Source: Streptosporangiaceae bacterium (GTDB taxonomy: Bacteria; Actinomycetota; Actinomycetes; Streptosporangiales; Streptosporangiaceae). Taken from it: a stretch of 43,269 nucleotides of DNA. Shown here piece after piece: positions 1 to 8,769 of the stretch. Every line of letters begins with the position of its first letter. Positions within the stretch are counted from its first letter, which is position 1. Where the stretch lies: the NCBI GenBank assembly GCA_030037785.1, contig JASHQA010000066.1:1-43269 (forward strand), given 5' to 3'. A program made the position numbers and the translations under genes. The notes beneath the pieces are model-generated. The model made no database searches. It was not told the origin of the DNA and saw only the letters and a list, made by a program, of their open reading frames with translations.

Positions 1-85
1 GCTGTGACCGGGTGGCGGCGTGCCTGCCGCCGACAGCGGCCAGGTGCCGCTTACGCGGTGATGGATCTGCGATGGTGTTGTGCAT
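1..85 (-). CDS. possible 5' end of an unidentified gene, cut by the window edge
   Basis: An ATG on the minus strand at 85 is preceded by GGAACGGAGAACC, which places a GGAG ribosome-binding site four bases before the start. The frame stays open for 28 codons to the window edge and begins MHNTIADPSPRKRHL. No family can be recognised from so short a piece. The ribosome-binding site is the only positive evidence. The reading could also be chance in a region downstream of a tRNA. Confidence 0.3.
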   Translation of the reverse strand, partial: MHNTIADPSPRKRHLAAVGGRHAATRSQ

Positions 86-119
86 GGTTCTCCGTTCCCT
101 TCCTGAGCGGGGATGCCAA

Positions 120-154
120 GGCCGGGCACGCGTGAAGGCACACGCGGCCCGGCC
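120..154. terminator. GC-rich hairpin downstream of tRNA-Thr
   Basis: GGCCGGGC (120-127) pairs with GCCCGGCC (147-154). The stem continues inward as CGCGTG with CACACGCG-side bases CACGCG after a single bulged A, giving about 14 pairs and a short loop. There is no T-run. It lies about 140 bases beyond the 3' end of the minus-strand tRNA, so it may end that transcript. It also lies in the leader of the possible gene at 1-85. The rest of 155-293 holds nothing I can support. Confidence 0.5.
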
Positions 155-293
155 GCTTCTGTGATGCGGGGATGCGCCCGATTGCGGGCACGACTGAACT
201 CGCGGACTCCGTGCGGACTCCGCTACCAGCAGCAAACGGGAGTTCGGCCTGCCGCGCGAGACGTTTGCGCTGGTCAGCGATGGTGCTAATAGG

Positions 294-366
294 AGCCGGT
301 GAGCGGGATCGAACCGCTGACCTGCCGTTTACAAGACGGCCGCTCTGCCAACTGAGCTACACCGGC
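294..366 (-). tRNA. tRNA-Thr (anticodon TGT)
   Basis: Read on the minus strand, a complete 73-base cloverleaf folds. The acceptor stem GCCGGTG pairs with CACCGGC, the D-stem is GCTC/GAGC, the anticodon stem is GCCGT/ACGGC around loop CTTGTAA (anticodon TGT, reads ACA), and the T-arm is AGCGG-TTCGATC-CCGCT. The discriminator is T, and CCA is not encoded (the genome reads CCT), which is usual for actinomycetes. Confidence 0.95.
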
Positions 367-468
367 GGGACGTGCTGATGGTAGCCGACGGCCGGTGGCG
401 CCGACGCCTGGCGACAGGTCGGCGGGTCAGCCTGCGCGCCACCGCAGCTGTGCTGCGATCATTGCGGG

Positions 469-996
469 ATGCCTCTTTTCTCCTTTGAGGGCCGAGCGCC
501 CGCTGTCAGCCCCACTGCCTGGATTGCGCCGACGGCCACGCTCGTCGGCGACGTGACCGTCGAGGACGGCGCGTCGATCTGGTACGGAGCGGTGCTGCGC
601 GCAGACTTCGGTCCTATCGTCGTCCGGCGCGGCGCCAACGTTCAGGACGGATCCATCGTGCACGGCGGCACCGAGCCGGTCACCGAGATCGGAGCGGGCG
701 CAACCATCGGGCACCTGTGCGTCGTGCACGGCGCTGTTGTCGGGACCGAGGCGCTGATCGGCAACGGCGCTACGGTGCTCGACGGCGCGGTCATCGGGGA
801 CCGGGCGCTCGTTGCGGCCGGGGCCACGGTGCCGCCCGGCATGACGATTCCCACCGGAATGCTGGCGGTCGGCACCCCCGCCACGGTGACGCGGGAGGTC
901 AGCGGCGCGGCCAAGAAGTGGGTGGACACCAATCCCGAGGTCTACCGCCAGCTCGCGCGGCGCCACGCTGCGGGCGTTCGCCGCATTGGTGAGTAA
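469..996 (+). CDS. gamma-carbonic anhydrase family protein (left-handed beta-helix)
   Basis: A 175-residue protein built of hexapeptide repeats ([LIV]-G-x-x-[AV]-x), the signature of a left-handed beta-helix trimer. The family's three zinc-ligand histidines appear to be kept: H65 in SIVHGG, and H82 and H87 in TIGHLCVVHG. The family includes Cam-type carbonic anhydrases and YrdA/PaaY-like proteins, so activity on CO2 is likely but not certain. The length matches the short bacterial subgroup without the acidic loop. The ATG at 469 has only a weak upstream ribosome-binding site. The gene faces a permease gene, and the two are separated by a strong hairpin at 1028-1060. Confidence 0.88.
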   Translation: MPLFSFEGRAPAVSPTAWIAPTATLVGDVTVEDGASIWYGAVLRADFGPIVVRRGANVQDGSIVHGGTEPVTEIGAGATIGHLCVVHGAVVGTEALIGNGATVLDGAVIGDRALVAAGATVPPGMTIPTGMLAVGTPATVTREVSGAAKKWVDTNPEVYRQLARRHAAGVRRIGE

Positions 997-1027
997 CGAG
1001 CCGCGGAGGCGCCGGACAGAACTTGCA

Positions 1028-1060
1028 CGTGGCCGCCCGCTGGCAACACGGGCGGCCACG
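1028..1060. terminator. bidirectional terminator hairpin between convergent genes
   Basis: CGTGGCCGCCCG (1028-1039) and CGGGCGGCCACG (1049-1060) form a perfect 12-base-pair stem with a 9-base loop. It sits in the 93-base gap between the ends of two converging genes. There is no T-tract, which is common for actinomycete terminators. Confidence 0.75.
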
Positions 1061-1089
1061 CTCAGCTGCCTGACTCGGCCACCGGCTCG

Positions 1090-2538
1090 CTATTTCTCCG
1101 GCCGCCAGCTCTCACGCCGGACCTGGAAGAACGAGGATCGCAACCCGAACCTCGCGACGAAGAGCAGGACGAGGCCGGCAACGCCGAAGCCCAGCAAGGC
1201 GTAGTTCTGCGCGGCTGGCGCGGTGAGAACTGACTTGACGGCGATGTACGCCAGGAAGACCACCGACGCAACGGGCAAAAGGCCCACGGTCACAGCGTCC
1301 GACCAGTTACTCAGTATCCGGCGACGGAAATAGACCACTGCCGCGAGTGCCGTGACGCAATAGAACGTGGCGTACAGGATTCCCGTGTTGTTCAGCACGT
1401 ACGTGAAAGCGTTCTGCACCGACGTCGTGAGCAGGTAGATCCAGCTCAGTGCCAGCAAGACCAGGCCCGCAATAACCGTGGCAACCGCAGGAGTACGAAA
1501 GCGAGCTGAGATGTTCGCGAGCATGCCCGGCAGCGCGCGGTAGCTGGCTATGCCGTAGGTGATTCTTGCGCTGAGCACGATACCCACGCCGGTCGCCGCT
1601 ATTACGGACAGTGCCAGGGCAAACGCGAGCGCCTGGCCGCCGCCGGTGCTGCCGGAGAGTAGCTTGCCGAGATATACGAGAATCGACGTGCTGTTCGCGT
1701 TCAGCTTCTTTTCCGACACGACGCCCTGCAGACCGACCTGAGCCAGTATGAAGAGCAGGGCGGCGATGAGCACGGAGAGCATCGCGGCCCGGCCGGGATT
1801 CTCCCTGCGGTGCTTGACCTCTTCGTTGACGTAGAGGGTGCCGTCCCAGCCGGTGAACATGAACACGCTGATCAGGAACGCGCCCACCAGCGAGCCCCCG
1901 CCACCGATGCCACGCAGGCTGAACCAGTCCGCAGAGAACGGCGTCACGCCAGCGTGGTGGCTGAGAACCCAGGTCAATCCCCACACCGCGAAGACGATAA
2001 GAATCGCGTATTCGAGCAGTCCGATGACCACCTGGGTACGCGCCGTTATCCTGATGCCGATCACCGAGATGATCAGCATCACCAGGACCAGGGCCGTCGC
2101 GATGCCGATGTTCGGCCAGGTGCTGTTAGCGGACTGGTTGAAGACCGCCAGCACCGACGGTCCGAGCGCGGTGACCGGGGTGAGCGTGCCGAACAGTGTC
2201 CCGGCGAGCATGAGCCAGCCGGTGAGGAAGCCCAGATACGGATTGATCGCGCGGCCGACCCATTCAAACGACGCACCGCAGTTCGCGTTCCACAGGTTCA
2301 GCCGCCGGTACGCATTAGCGATGACCAGCATGGGGATAGCGGTTATCGCGAGCACGATCGGCGCGCCGTACGCGGTAGCGGCGACAAGCGCGACGAGAGT
2401 GAACGACACTGACACGGTAGGAGCAGTGTCGGCGAGACCGATGAGGGTGTCCTGCGCGACGCTGATCGCATTGGCTTCGAGGCGCGACGCGGTAGGCGGT
2501 GCCATTCCCGCGATCGGGGATGCTGTCTGGTCAGTCAA
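1090..2538 (-). CDS. APC-family amino acid permease
   Basis: A multi-pass membrane protein with about 12 to 14 hydrophobic segments and the N-terminal pattern of the APC superfamily (ANAISVAQDTLIGLADTAPT, then a long run of helices). A conserved FMFTGWDGTLYVNEE stretch in the middle resembles the substrate-site helix of amino acid/polyamine permeases. It probably imports an amino acid or amine; the substrate cannot be told. I prefer the TTG start at 2538, because CCGGAGACACGA precedes it with GGAG six bases away. That gives 482 residues. A GTG at 2586 and an ATG at 2505 are in frame but lack such a site. The gene appears to be a single transcription unit. Confidence 0.85.
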   Translation of the reverse strand: MTDQTASPIAGMAPPTASRLEANAISVAQDTLIGLADTAPTVSVSFTLVALVAATAYGAPIVLAITAIPMLVIANAYRRLNLWNANCGASFEWVGRAINPYLGFLTGWLMLAGTLFGTLTPVTALGPSVLAVFNQSANSTWPNIGIATALVLVMLIISVIGIRITARTQVVIGLLEYAILIVFAVWGLTWVLSHHAGVTPFSADWFSLRGIGGGGSLVGAFLISVFMFTGWDGTLYVNEEVKHRRENPGRAAMLSVLIAALLFILAQVGLQGVVSEKKLNANSTSILVYLGKLLSGSTGGGQALAFALALSVIAATGVGIVLSARITYGIASYRALPGMLANISARFRTPAVATVIAGLVLLALSWIYLLTTSVQNAFTYVLNNTGILYATFYCVTALAAVVYFRRRILSNWSDAVTVGLLPVASVVFLAYIAVKSVLTAPAAQNYALLGFGVAGLVLLFVARFGLRSSFFQVRRESWRPEK

Positions 2539-2685
2539 TCGTGTCTCCGGTTCAGGTTGCAGCTGCCACCCGAGGCGCACAGGCACGCTGCACTGCGGCT
2601 ATGTCCGATTCAGGCACATCGTGCAATAGCGTAACCGAGACCATGGTGTCGGGGAATAGAAAATGGTCGACCTTAAGGACCTAAG

Positions 2686-2709
2686 CGGAAAATGTCCGGC
2701 CATTTTTCG
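2686..2709 (-). terminator. short hairpin with A/T-rich arms after the TPR gene
   Basis: On the minus strand, GAAAAATG and CATTTTCC flank GGCCGG about 28 bases beyond the stop of the NTPase-TPR gene. The arms are A/T-rich in an otherwise GC-rich region, so the T-rich right arm could serve as a weak terminator. The stem is imperfect, with one unpaired A. Confidence 0.35.
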
Positions 2710-2735
2710 TTCCGGCGCAGGTCACACGCTATGCG

Positions 2736-4958
2736 TCATTCACCTGCAATGGCAGCTAGGCTCTCGCGTGCCGACTGCGTCAGGGCCGCACCGGGTGGGA
2801 GCACGCGCTCACCTCTGCTGACCGCGTCACGGAGCAAGGCGGCAGCGTCGGTGATGCGGCCGACAGAGTAGTAGGCCCGACCGAGGTTCACCGCGGCGGT
2901 AAGCGTATCCGGGTGATCGGGGCCGAGGGCTCGGTCAAGGCCGCGGTGCACTTGCTCGTACAACTGCACGGCCGACGCCATCCGGCCCGACTGATGGTAG
3001 GCGACCGCGAGAGCTGCCGACGCCCGCAGCGTGTCCGGATGACTCGCGCCCTGGCTGCGCTGCCGGTCCGCCACGACTTTCTTGAACTCAGAGATCGCTT
3101 CCTTCGTGCGGCCATCGGCCAGGTACGCATCCGCCAGCAACTGCCGCGTCCCCAGGGTCTCCGGGTGCTGTGGGCCGAGGGCACGCGCACGCTCGCCGAG
3201 AATGAGCCGGTACAGCAGGATCGCGTCATTGAGCTGGCCGACTGCCCGGTACGCGGCGGCGACCTCGTTCCGGATGGCGGCGCACTCCGGGCTGCCGGTA
3301 CCGTACGCGTGCTCGGCGTCTGCGAGCGCTCCGGTGAGAACGCTGATCGCCTCGGCGGGGCGACCGGCGGCCACGAGGATCCGGCCCAGCGAGACTCTGG
3401 CGCTCAGCGTCCGCGTGTGGTCCGAGCCAAGGACACGGCTCCAGTCCGCGGTGATGCGCTCATAGTGCGCCACCGCCTCAGGAACTCGGCCCGCGGCGAT
3501 GCACGCGTTCGCCAGGTGCTCGACGATGGCCAGCGTGTCCGGATGCCCAGGCGGGAGTGCGTCACCGGCTAGGGTCGCCAGCTCGGACCAGTAATCCACC
3601 GCCGGGCCGGTGATCCGAGCCTCGTCCAGGCTCTGCCCAGCGCGCAGCAGCACCGGGTGACAGCCCTCGGACCATAGCAAGCCGCCGGTCGCCCGGAGCA
3701 GGTAGCGCACGCTTGATCGCAGCCCATGGGCGACCCAGGCGCCGCCCGAAGAATCGGGCCACGCCTCCAGCAGTGCGGCAGCCGCCGCCTGTCCAGCTTG
3801 CTCGAGCATGTCCGGGGGCATGGCCAACTGGACCGCGTGCTGCACGGCAGGGGACATCCGCAATATCGGCGGACTGGCCAGCCGGTCTACGGCCAGAAGT
3901 CCCGCTTGCTCGAGTGCCGTCAGCGCGGCACCAGCCGGCTCGGCTGCCCGCGCGGCAGAACTCGTGACGCTCACCAGGTAGGTGCGTGCAGCCTCCGCCT
4001 CAAACACCGAGAGCGGAATGCCGTGACCGTCAAGCAACGCCGCCAGCGCCAGGCAAGCCTGCGCCGAATCGCCCGGTGCGAGCTCACCTGCGTGCTCCAC
4101 CGACAGTGTCCACGTCACCGCTGCCGCAGGCACCGGACCCGCGCCGGGTGAGTTGAACACCGTCATCCTGCGGTAGAACTGCTCCCGGTAGTCCACGCAG
4201 TTCAGCCACGAGCTGCTGATCAGCGCCGTCGCCTGTGCGAGCGGCAGCGGCTGGCAGCCGACATCCTGGATCAGGTCGATGGCACCGCGCCGCTGGTCGG
4301 GGTCCTTCGAGAGCCGGCTTACCAGATAGGTCATCGCTTCCCGTGGGCTGAACGGGCCGAGTTCCAGCACGAGAACATCGCGCAGGCTGGCCATCGCCTG
4401 CGAGTTGACCGTGGTGATAACGACCCGGCCGGCCGGGCCGCGCGGCCACAGTCCTTGCAGCACCTCTGCGTCGGGCACGTCGTCCAGCACCATCAGCCAC
4501 CGCCGGTCGGTGCTGCCCAGCCAGCCGAGGAACCTGCGGGCGGTCCCCTCGGCGGACCCAGCAGGCTGGGCCCCGGCCAGCGCGCTCGCGGCCGCGACAT
4601 ACGCCGACAAGATCGATGCTCTGCTGCTGGCGTCGATCCACACCAGCAGGTCGAGAGCGCGCGCCCGCCATTGCGATTCAGCGTGCTGCGCCGCGAGCTG
4701 AGTCTTGCCAGTACACCGCAGCAAGTCGGGAGACGAGCCCGTGCCGACACGGCTAGACCGGGGCGTCAGCGCCACCACGGGGCTGCGGCGCAGTCCTAGC
4801 GCCAGGTCTGGCCCGCTCTCGGGCCGGGCCGTGATCCTATCGGCCAGCGGCGGAACGGACCCGAGCCGCAGAGGCCAGGTTGCCGACACGTGCAGCGGAC
4901 CTCCGACCGACTGCGAGTCCGGGCTGTACTCGCTTGTCGTCGCGTTCGTCTGCACCAT
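2736..4958 (-). CDS. NB-ARC/STAND-like NTPase with C-terminal tetratricopeptide repeats
   Basis: A 740-residue cytosolic protein. Residues about 80-270 resemble a STAND (NB-ARC) NTPase: GKTQLA at 84-89, LMVLDD (Walker B) at 155-160, ITTVN at 181-185 and a GLPLA-like QPLPLAQA. Residues about 440-735 hold six 42-residue tetratricopeptide units with the kinesin-light-chain signature GxxHPDTL. Such proteins usually act as signal-sensing scaffolds in actinomycetes; no partner is encoded nearby. The glycine-rich part of the P-loop is missing (LLRCTGKT instead of GxxxxGKT), although lysine and threonine remain. The ATG at 4958 follows GAGGCAACCT, a good ribosome-binding site. The exact role is unknown. 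Confidence 0.8.
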   Translation of the reverse strand: MVQTNATTSEYSPDSQSVGGPLHVSATWPLRLGSVPPLADRITARPESGPDLALGLRRSPVVALTPRSSRVGTGSSPDLLRCTGKTQLAAQHAESQWRARALDLLVWIDASSRASILSAYVAAASALAGAQPAGSAEGTARRFLGWLGSTDRRWLMVLDDVPDAEVLQGLWPRGPAGRVVITTVNSQAMASLRDVLVLELGPFSPREAMTYLVSRLSKDPDQRRGAIDLIQDVGCQPLPLAQATALISSSWLNCVDYREQFYRRMTVFNSPGAGPVPAAAVTWTLSVEHAGELAPGDSAQACLALAALLDGHGIPLSVFEAEAARTYLVSVTSSAARAAEPAGAALTALEQAGLLAVDRLASPPILRMSPAVQHAVQLAMPPDMLEQAGQAAAAALLEAWPDSSGGAWVAHGLRSSVRYLLRATGGLLWSEGCHPVLLRAGQSLDEARITGPAVDYWSELATLAGDALPPGHPDTLAIVEHLANACIAAGRVPEAVAHYERITADWSRVLGSDHTRTLSARVSLGRILVAAGRPAEAISVLTGALADAEHAYGTGSPECAAIRNEVAAAYRAVGQLNDAILLYRLILGERARALGPQHPETLGTRQLLADAYLADGRTKEAISEFKKVVADRQRSQGASHPDTLRASAALAVAYHQSGRMASAVQLYEQVHRGLDRALGPDHPDTLTAAVNLGRAYYSVGRITDAAALLRDAVSRGERVLPPGAALTQSARESLAAIAGE

Positions 4959-5093
4959 AGGTTGCCTCGGTCAGGCTTGCGGGGGGACGGGACCAGCGGT
5001 CGGGACATCGGAATGCTATTAGGCCGGGATTGACTGGTTAGCGCGCTCCGGCTAAGTCGGGCCAACGGATTTCACCGTACCGGCCGACAGGCG

Positions 5094-5828
5094 TCAGTTC
5101 CCGAAGGGAATGTCACGCCCGCCGACAGCGCCGACGACGCCGCGCGGGGTCACGGCGACGCTGCTAATGGTCAGCCCGAGCGGCAGTTTCGGGAGCTGCA
5201 GGGCCACATTCTGGATGGAAGCGAGCAGTGACGTCGGCAAGCCACTGCTGCCAGCGAGGCTGACATCGAGCGCGTCGCCGCTCACCTGAGTCACCCGCCA
5301 GGTGGCTGACCCCGAGGTCACCAGCAGGTTGAGGGTCGTGCGCACCTCATCAGGCCCGGCGTACGTCAGCCGGAGGCCGGCTCCCTTCAGCAGCGCGCCG
5401 AGGACGCCAAACTTCGCAGCGAGGGTATCGCCAAGCGAGGCGAAGCTGATGGCAGCTGTGCCGGACACGCTGCTGATGGTGCCGCTGGAGAACGCGTACG
5501 AACTGAGCCTGATGCCGCTCGCGGCGGCGTTGAGCGTGGTGATCGTGACCGGCCCGGCGGCGATGTTGCTGGCGGTGATCGTCACCCGGCGCAAGTCCTT
5601 GCTGGCTACCTGGGTGAGGAACGGAAAACCGTCGATCGTCACATCCGGCTTGCTGGCCAGGCCCTGTTGCTCGACCTTGCTTGCCAGCACGCTCTCCGCC
5701 ACGGCCCTGGCCCCGAAGTCGATCCCGACCAAGACGGCCACGATGACGACGGCGGCGATCAGCCAGCGGACCGCACGCCGGGAGCCCGACCTGCCCCCCC
5801 GCAGGCTGCGCGCCGCAGTCCGAGTCAT
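5094..5828 (-). CDS. DUF2993 (LmeA-like) phospholipid-binding protein
   Basis: A 244-residue protein with a basic N-terminus and one hydrophobic segment at about 21-42 that acts as a membrane anchor or uncleaved signal. The rest matches the DUF2993/LmeA pattern, including VTIDGFPFLTQ near 64-74 and repeated beta-strands ending in LPLGLTISSVAVTPRG. Family members such as mycobacterial LmeA bind phospholipids in the periplasm and help lipoglycan maturation. An envelope-lipid role is inferred from that. It lies upstream of the TPR gene on the same strand, 135 bases apart, so co-transcription is possible. Confidence 0.8.
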   Translation of the reverse strand: MTRTAARSLRGGRSGSRRAVRWLIAAVVIVAVLVGIDFGARAVAESVLASKVEQQGLASKPDVTIDGFPFLTQVASKDLRRVTITASNIAAGPVTITTLNAAASGIRLSSYAFSSGTISSVSGTAAISFASLGDTLAAKFGVLGALLKGAGLRLTYAGPDEVRTTLNLLVTSGSATWRVTQVSGDALDVSLAGSSGLPTSLLASIQNVALQLPKLPLGLTISSVAVTPRGVVGAVGGRDIPFGN

Positions 5829-6066
5829 CGTGACTGCCTCATCCGCTTGATGCTAGGGCACTCGCCCGACTGCCAGGGTCCGCTGCGCACGCCCGCGAGG
5901 CGAGCGGGGGGCTGACGATCATGCCCTGGGTCCCGATCCGGCCCGGCCGACGGCGGGCCGGGGCGTGCGGCGGCCCAGGGTGTGCGGCCACGTGGCGCGG
6001 GTATCTAAGTCATCATCGATCACGGCGGCTGCCTGGGGTGATGCGATCGCGGGAACGGGGGCAACG

Positions 6067-7209
6067 GTGAATCGCGCCACAAAGGTCAGGACTGCAGCAG
6101 GCGGCCCGGACTGGCGGCTAGGGCCCGACCGCGCCACAGGGAGCCCCACCCGGACGACGGCCCGGCCCAGCGGGTATAAGGCGGCGCGAGCACCCACGTC
6201 CGCCACCAGCTCCGACCGCTGGGCCCGGCACGCGATCGACGTTGCCAACGAGGCACCCGGCACGCAGGGCAGTGAGAGCACCGACGGTCACGTCGCGGGG
6301 CTACTCGAGGATCTAGCGGCGCAGCTGGGCTATCGCATCAGGCAGGGCAAGACCGGCCCAGTTCTCGTGCAGCGTGACGGCAAGGTAGCCGAGACCTGGC
6401 GGGAGGACTATCCCTACAACGACCGTCTCAGCCGGAAGAAATACGAGCGCGCCAAGCGCGGTCTGCAGATTGAGCTGCTGAAGCTGCAACGCCACATCAA
6501 GAGCTCTGGCGGGCGGCTCGTGATCCTCTTCGAGGGCCGGGATGCCGCCGGAAAAGGCGGCACGATCAAGCGTTTCACGCAGAACCTCAATCCCCGTGGC
6601 GCCAGGGTAGTCGCACTCGAACGGCCCACCGAGCGAGAGCAGAGCGAGTGGTACCTGCAGCGGTATGTCGCTCATCTCCCGAAGGCCGGGGAGATCGTCC
6701 TGTTCGACCGCTCCTGGTACAACCGGGTAGGCGTCGAGCGGGTAATGGGCTTCTGCCAGCAAGAGGAGTGCCGGGAATTCCTCCGCGAGGCACCGGAGTT
6801 CGAGCGCATGCTCGCCAGGGACGGGATCGTGCTGGTCAAATTCTGGTTCTCGGTATCACGGGGCGAGCAACTCAGACGGTTTATCCGCCGCCAGCTCGAT
6901 CCGGTCAAGAAGTGGAAGCTGAGTCCCGTTGACCTCGCCTCGCTTGACAAGTGGGAGGCATACACCGAGGCCAAGGAGGCCATGTTCTTCTGCACCGACG
7001 TGGCCGAAGCGCCGTGGACGGTCGTCAAGAGCAACGACAAGCGGCGGGCGCGGCTCGAGGCGATGAGATACGTGCTCTCGCAGGTCGGCTACGAGGGCCG
7101 GGACGACGATCTGGTAGCCCGGCCCGACCCGCTCATCGTGGGGCCAGCGCCGCTGCTGCTGGAAAACAGCGAGCGGACGGGCCTGACGACTGTCGCGTCC
7201 GCGAGCTGA
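6067..7209 (+). CDS. ppk2: polyphosphate kinase 2 (PPK2 family)
   Basis: This enzyme transfers phosphate between polyphosphate and nucleotides in the cytosol. Its PPK2 core has a Walker A loop (FEGRDAAGKGG), the family segment NPRGARVVALERPTERE, a Walker B/lid start (VLFDRSWYNRVGVERVMGF), and the C-terminal SPVDLASLDKWEAYTEAKE and VKSNDKRRARLE. This is the single-domain type, best placed with class I enzymes. The core begins near 6298. I chose GTG at 6067 because GGGGG lies five bases before it, giving 380 residues with a low-complexity N-terminal extension of about 75. Another GTG at 5965 is open in frame, so the true N-terminus is uncertain. The gene is divergent from the DUF2993 gene. Confidence 0.88.
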   Translation: MNRATKVRTAAGGPDWRLGPDRATGSPTRTTARPSGYKAARAPTSATSSDRWARHAIDVANEAPGTQGSESTDGHVAGLLEDLAAQLGYRIRQGKTGPVLVQRDGKVAETWREDYPYNDRLSRKKYERAKRGLQIELLKLQRHIKSSGGRLVILFEGRDAAGKGGTIKRFTQNLNPRGARVVALERPTEREQSEWYLQRYVAHLPKAGEIVLFDRSWYNRVGVERVMGFCQQEECREFLREAPEFERMLARDGIVLVKFWFSVSRGEQLRRFIRRQLDPVKKWKLSPVDLASLDKWEAYTEAKEAMFFCTDVAEAPWTVVKSNDKRRARLEAMRYVLSQVGYEGRDDDLVARPDPLIVGPAPLLLENSERTGLTTVASAS

Positions 7210-7230
7210 CTGGCGTGCCTGTCCGGGAGC

Positions 7231-7296
7231 GAGCGACCTACCGCGTGCGAGCGAGCGACCTACCGCGAGCGGACGAGCGACCTACCGCGAGCGGGC
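7231..7296. repeat. three 22-bp tandem repeats at the end of ppk2
   Basis: The core GAGCGACCTACCGCG occurs at 7231-7245, 7253-7267 and 7275-7289, an exact 22-base period. Units differ only at one or two spacer bases. The array fills the 72-base gap between the ppk2 stop and the convergent methyltransferase gene, and its last copy runs into the last codons of that gene. It may be a variable-number repeat. Confidence 0.85.
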
Positions 7297-8685
7297 GGGC
7301 CAGCCTGCAGCGATCGTGACGCTCGGCCGCCTGAGCACCAGCCGGTTACCTGGCACCCGGCTGGGTTCCGCGCCAGTCGGCCAGACCAGCACCTCCAGTT
7401 CCCGTGACCCAGGACGGCCGAGCTGGTCCCATCTGACGCTCAGCGCGGCGAGCCGCGCCGCGAGCTGCGGGCCGCCCGGCCCAAGGCCGCGAATGGCGGC
7501 GGACCAGGACGCGCTGGGCTGCGCCTCAGGGCCTGCGTCCGCCGCCTTGCCCGGCGTCGGCGCGAGGCCGGGCGCATAGCCCGATCCGCGCACCCGCGCA
7601 GCGTCATGGGTACCGAAGGCGACCGGCAGCAACATCCCGATGCCCAGCCGGTCCGCATCGGAAGCGTCGCTGACCAGCGCGCCAAACGGCGGCGGCGGCG
7701 CGGCGCCGGGCGTGCCGCTGGGCTCGGCCAGGACCGTGAGCCGGTCCAGCGTGCCCGCCGACATCGTGAGCCAAAGATCCAGGTCGGCGAGCTCGGCCAT
7801 GCTCTCCAGTGCGACCGGGACTGGCTCGTCGCTCGCGTCTGCGGACAGCGCCGCCGCTAGCGCGGTGGCGTCCACCGGGCTGCCGTCGGACACCTGGAAG
7901 GCGATCGCCCACGGCTTGTCGAGCCTGATCACTTCCTCGGGCCCGGCGAACGCGCCGAGCATCCGCACGAACCCGCAGCGGCACGCCGTCGTGCTCAGCC
8001 ACCGTCCGCGACTCATCCGCTCCAGACCGACGGATAGCTGGATGCCCCGGATCGAGAGCGGCAGCACCAGGCGGCCGCTGGGAACAAGCTGATCGAGCCA
8101 GGCCGGCGCGATGTCCCACGCACCCGCTGTCACTATGACGCGGTCGAACGGCGCACGCTCGGGGTCGCCGAAGCCGCCGTCCGCGCACCGCACTGTCACC
8201 GCGTCGGCTCCGGCAGCCAATAGGCCGGCCCGCGCGCGCGCCACTAGTTCGGGGTCGATGTCGATGGTCACGACCTCACCATCCGGGCCGACAACCGCGG
8301 ACATGACCGCGGCGTTGTACCCGCTTCCCGTTCCGATCTCGAGAACCCGGTGACCCCGCTGCAGCCCAAGCTGGTCCAGCATGATCGCCATCATGGCTGG
8401 CTGTGACGACGAGCTGATCGGCAGCCCGTCCGGGCCGCACTTGATCACGAGCGCCTCGTCCCGGTACGCCGCGGCCGGTCCGATCTCCGGCACGAACACG
8501 TGCCGCGGGACGGTCGCGAATGCGTCCTGCACCGCTGGGCTCAGCGCGTGGCCGTGCTGGCGGAGCTCGCTGGCCATCCGGGCCCGCGCGGCCTCGGGCC
8601 CGGCGGACGCTGCCGCGGGGACGGCCGACTGAGCAACGTCGGCCGGGTCACGATTGCTCGACCGGGTGGGCTCGCGAGACTGCAT
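7282..8685 (-). CDS. protein-L-isoaspartate O-methyltransferase-like protein (FxLD-type methyltransferase relative)
   Basis: A 467-residue cytosolic SAM-dependent methyltransferase. Residues about 40-240 follow the PCMT fold: VPRHVFVPE, a DGLPISSSSQPAMMA stretch where PCMT has its substrate loop, SAM motif I VLEIGTGSGYN, acidic VVTIDIDPELV and RVIVTAGAWDI. The last 220 residues are an extra domain, much longer than plain PCMT (about 210 residues). The extended form resembles enzymes associated with FxLD-type lanthipeptide clusters, which modify aspartate. No precursor or dehydratase gene lies nearby, so the substrate is open. ATG at 8685 is chosen because GGGAGG lies ten bases upstream; a GTG at 8709 would overlap that site. 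Confidence 0.8.
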   Translation of the reverse strand: MQSREPTRSSNRDPADVAQSAVPAAASAGPEAARARMASELRQHGHALSPAVQDAFATVPRHVFVPEIGPAAAYRDEALVIKCGPDGLPISSSSQPAMMAIMLDQLGLQRGHRVLEIGTGSGYNAAVMSAVVGPDGEVVTIDIDPELVARARAGLLAAGADAVTVRCADGGFGDPERAPFDRVIVTAGAWDIAPAWLDQLVPSGRLVLPLSIRGIQLSVGLERMSRGRWLSTTACRCGFVRMLGAFAGPEEVIRLDKPWAIAFQVSDGSPVDATALAAALSADASDEPVPVALESMAELADLDLWLTMSAGTLDRLTVLAEPSGTPGAAPPPPFGALVSDASDADRLGIGMLLPVAFGTHDAARVRGSGYAPGLAPTPGKAADAGPEAQPSASWSAAIRGLGPGGPQLAARLAALSVRWDQLGRPGSRELEVLVWPTGAEPSRVPGNRLVLRRPSVTIAAGWPARSR

Positions 8686-8769
8686 GACGCGACCACCTCC
8701 CGGTTTCACGATAGGCCCGCCGACCGGCGCAGGCAGGGTGTCTGCGGTGCGCCCGCCGGTCAGCGCCGG

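Noticed and set aside
172-378. Plus-strand open frame running through the tRNA (ends with GERDRTADLPF...)
   Set aside because: This is the well-known false reading frame across a tRNA on the opposite strand. The cloverleaf explains the sequence.
7231-7296. Repeats at the end of ppk2 read as a CRISPR array
   Set aside because: There is a 22-base period with 7-base spacers of no diversity, and no cas genes are present.
7282-8769. Lanthipeptide cluster around the PCMT-like gene
   Set aside because: No precursor, dehydratase or cyclase frame is present nearby.
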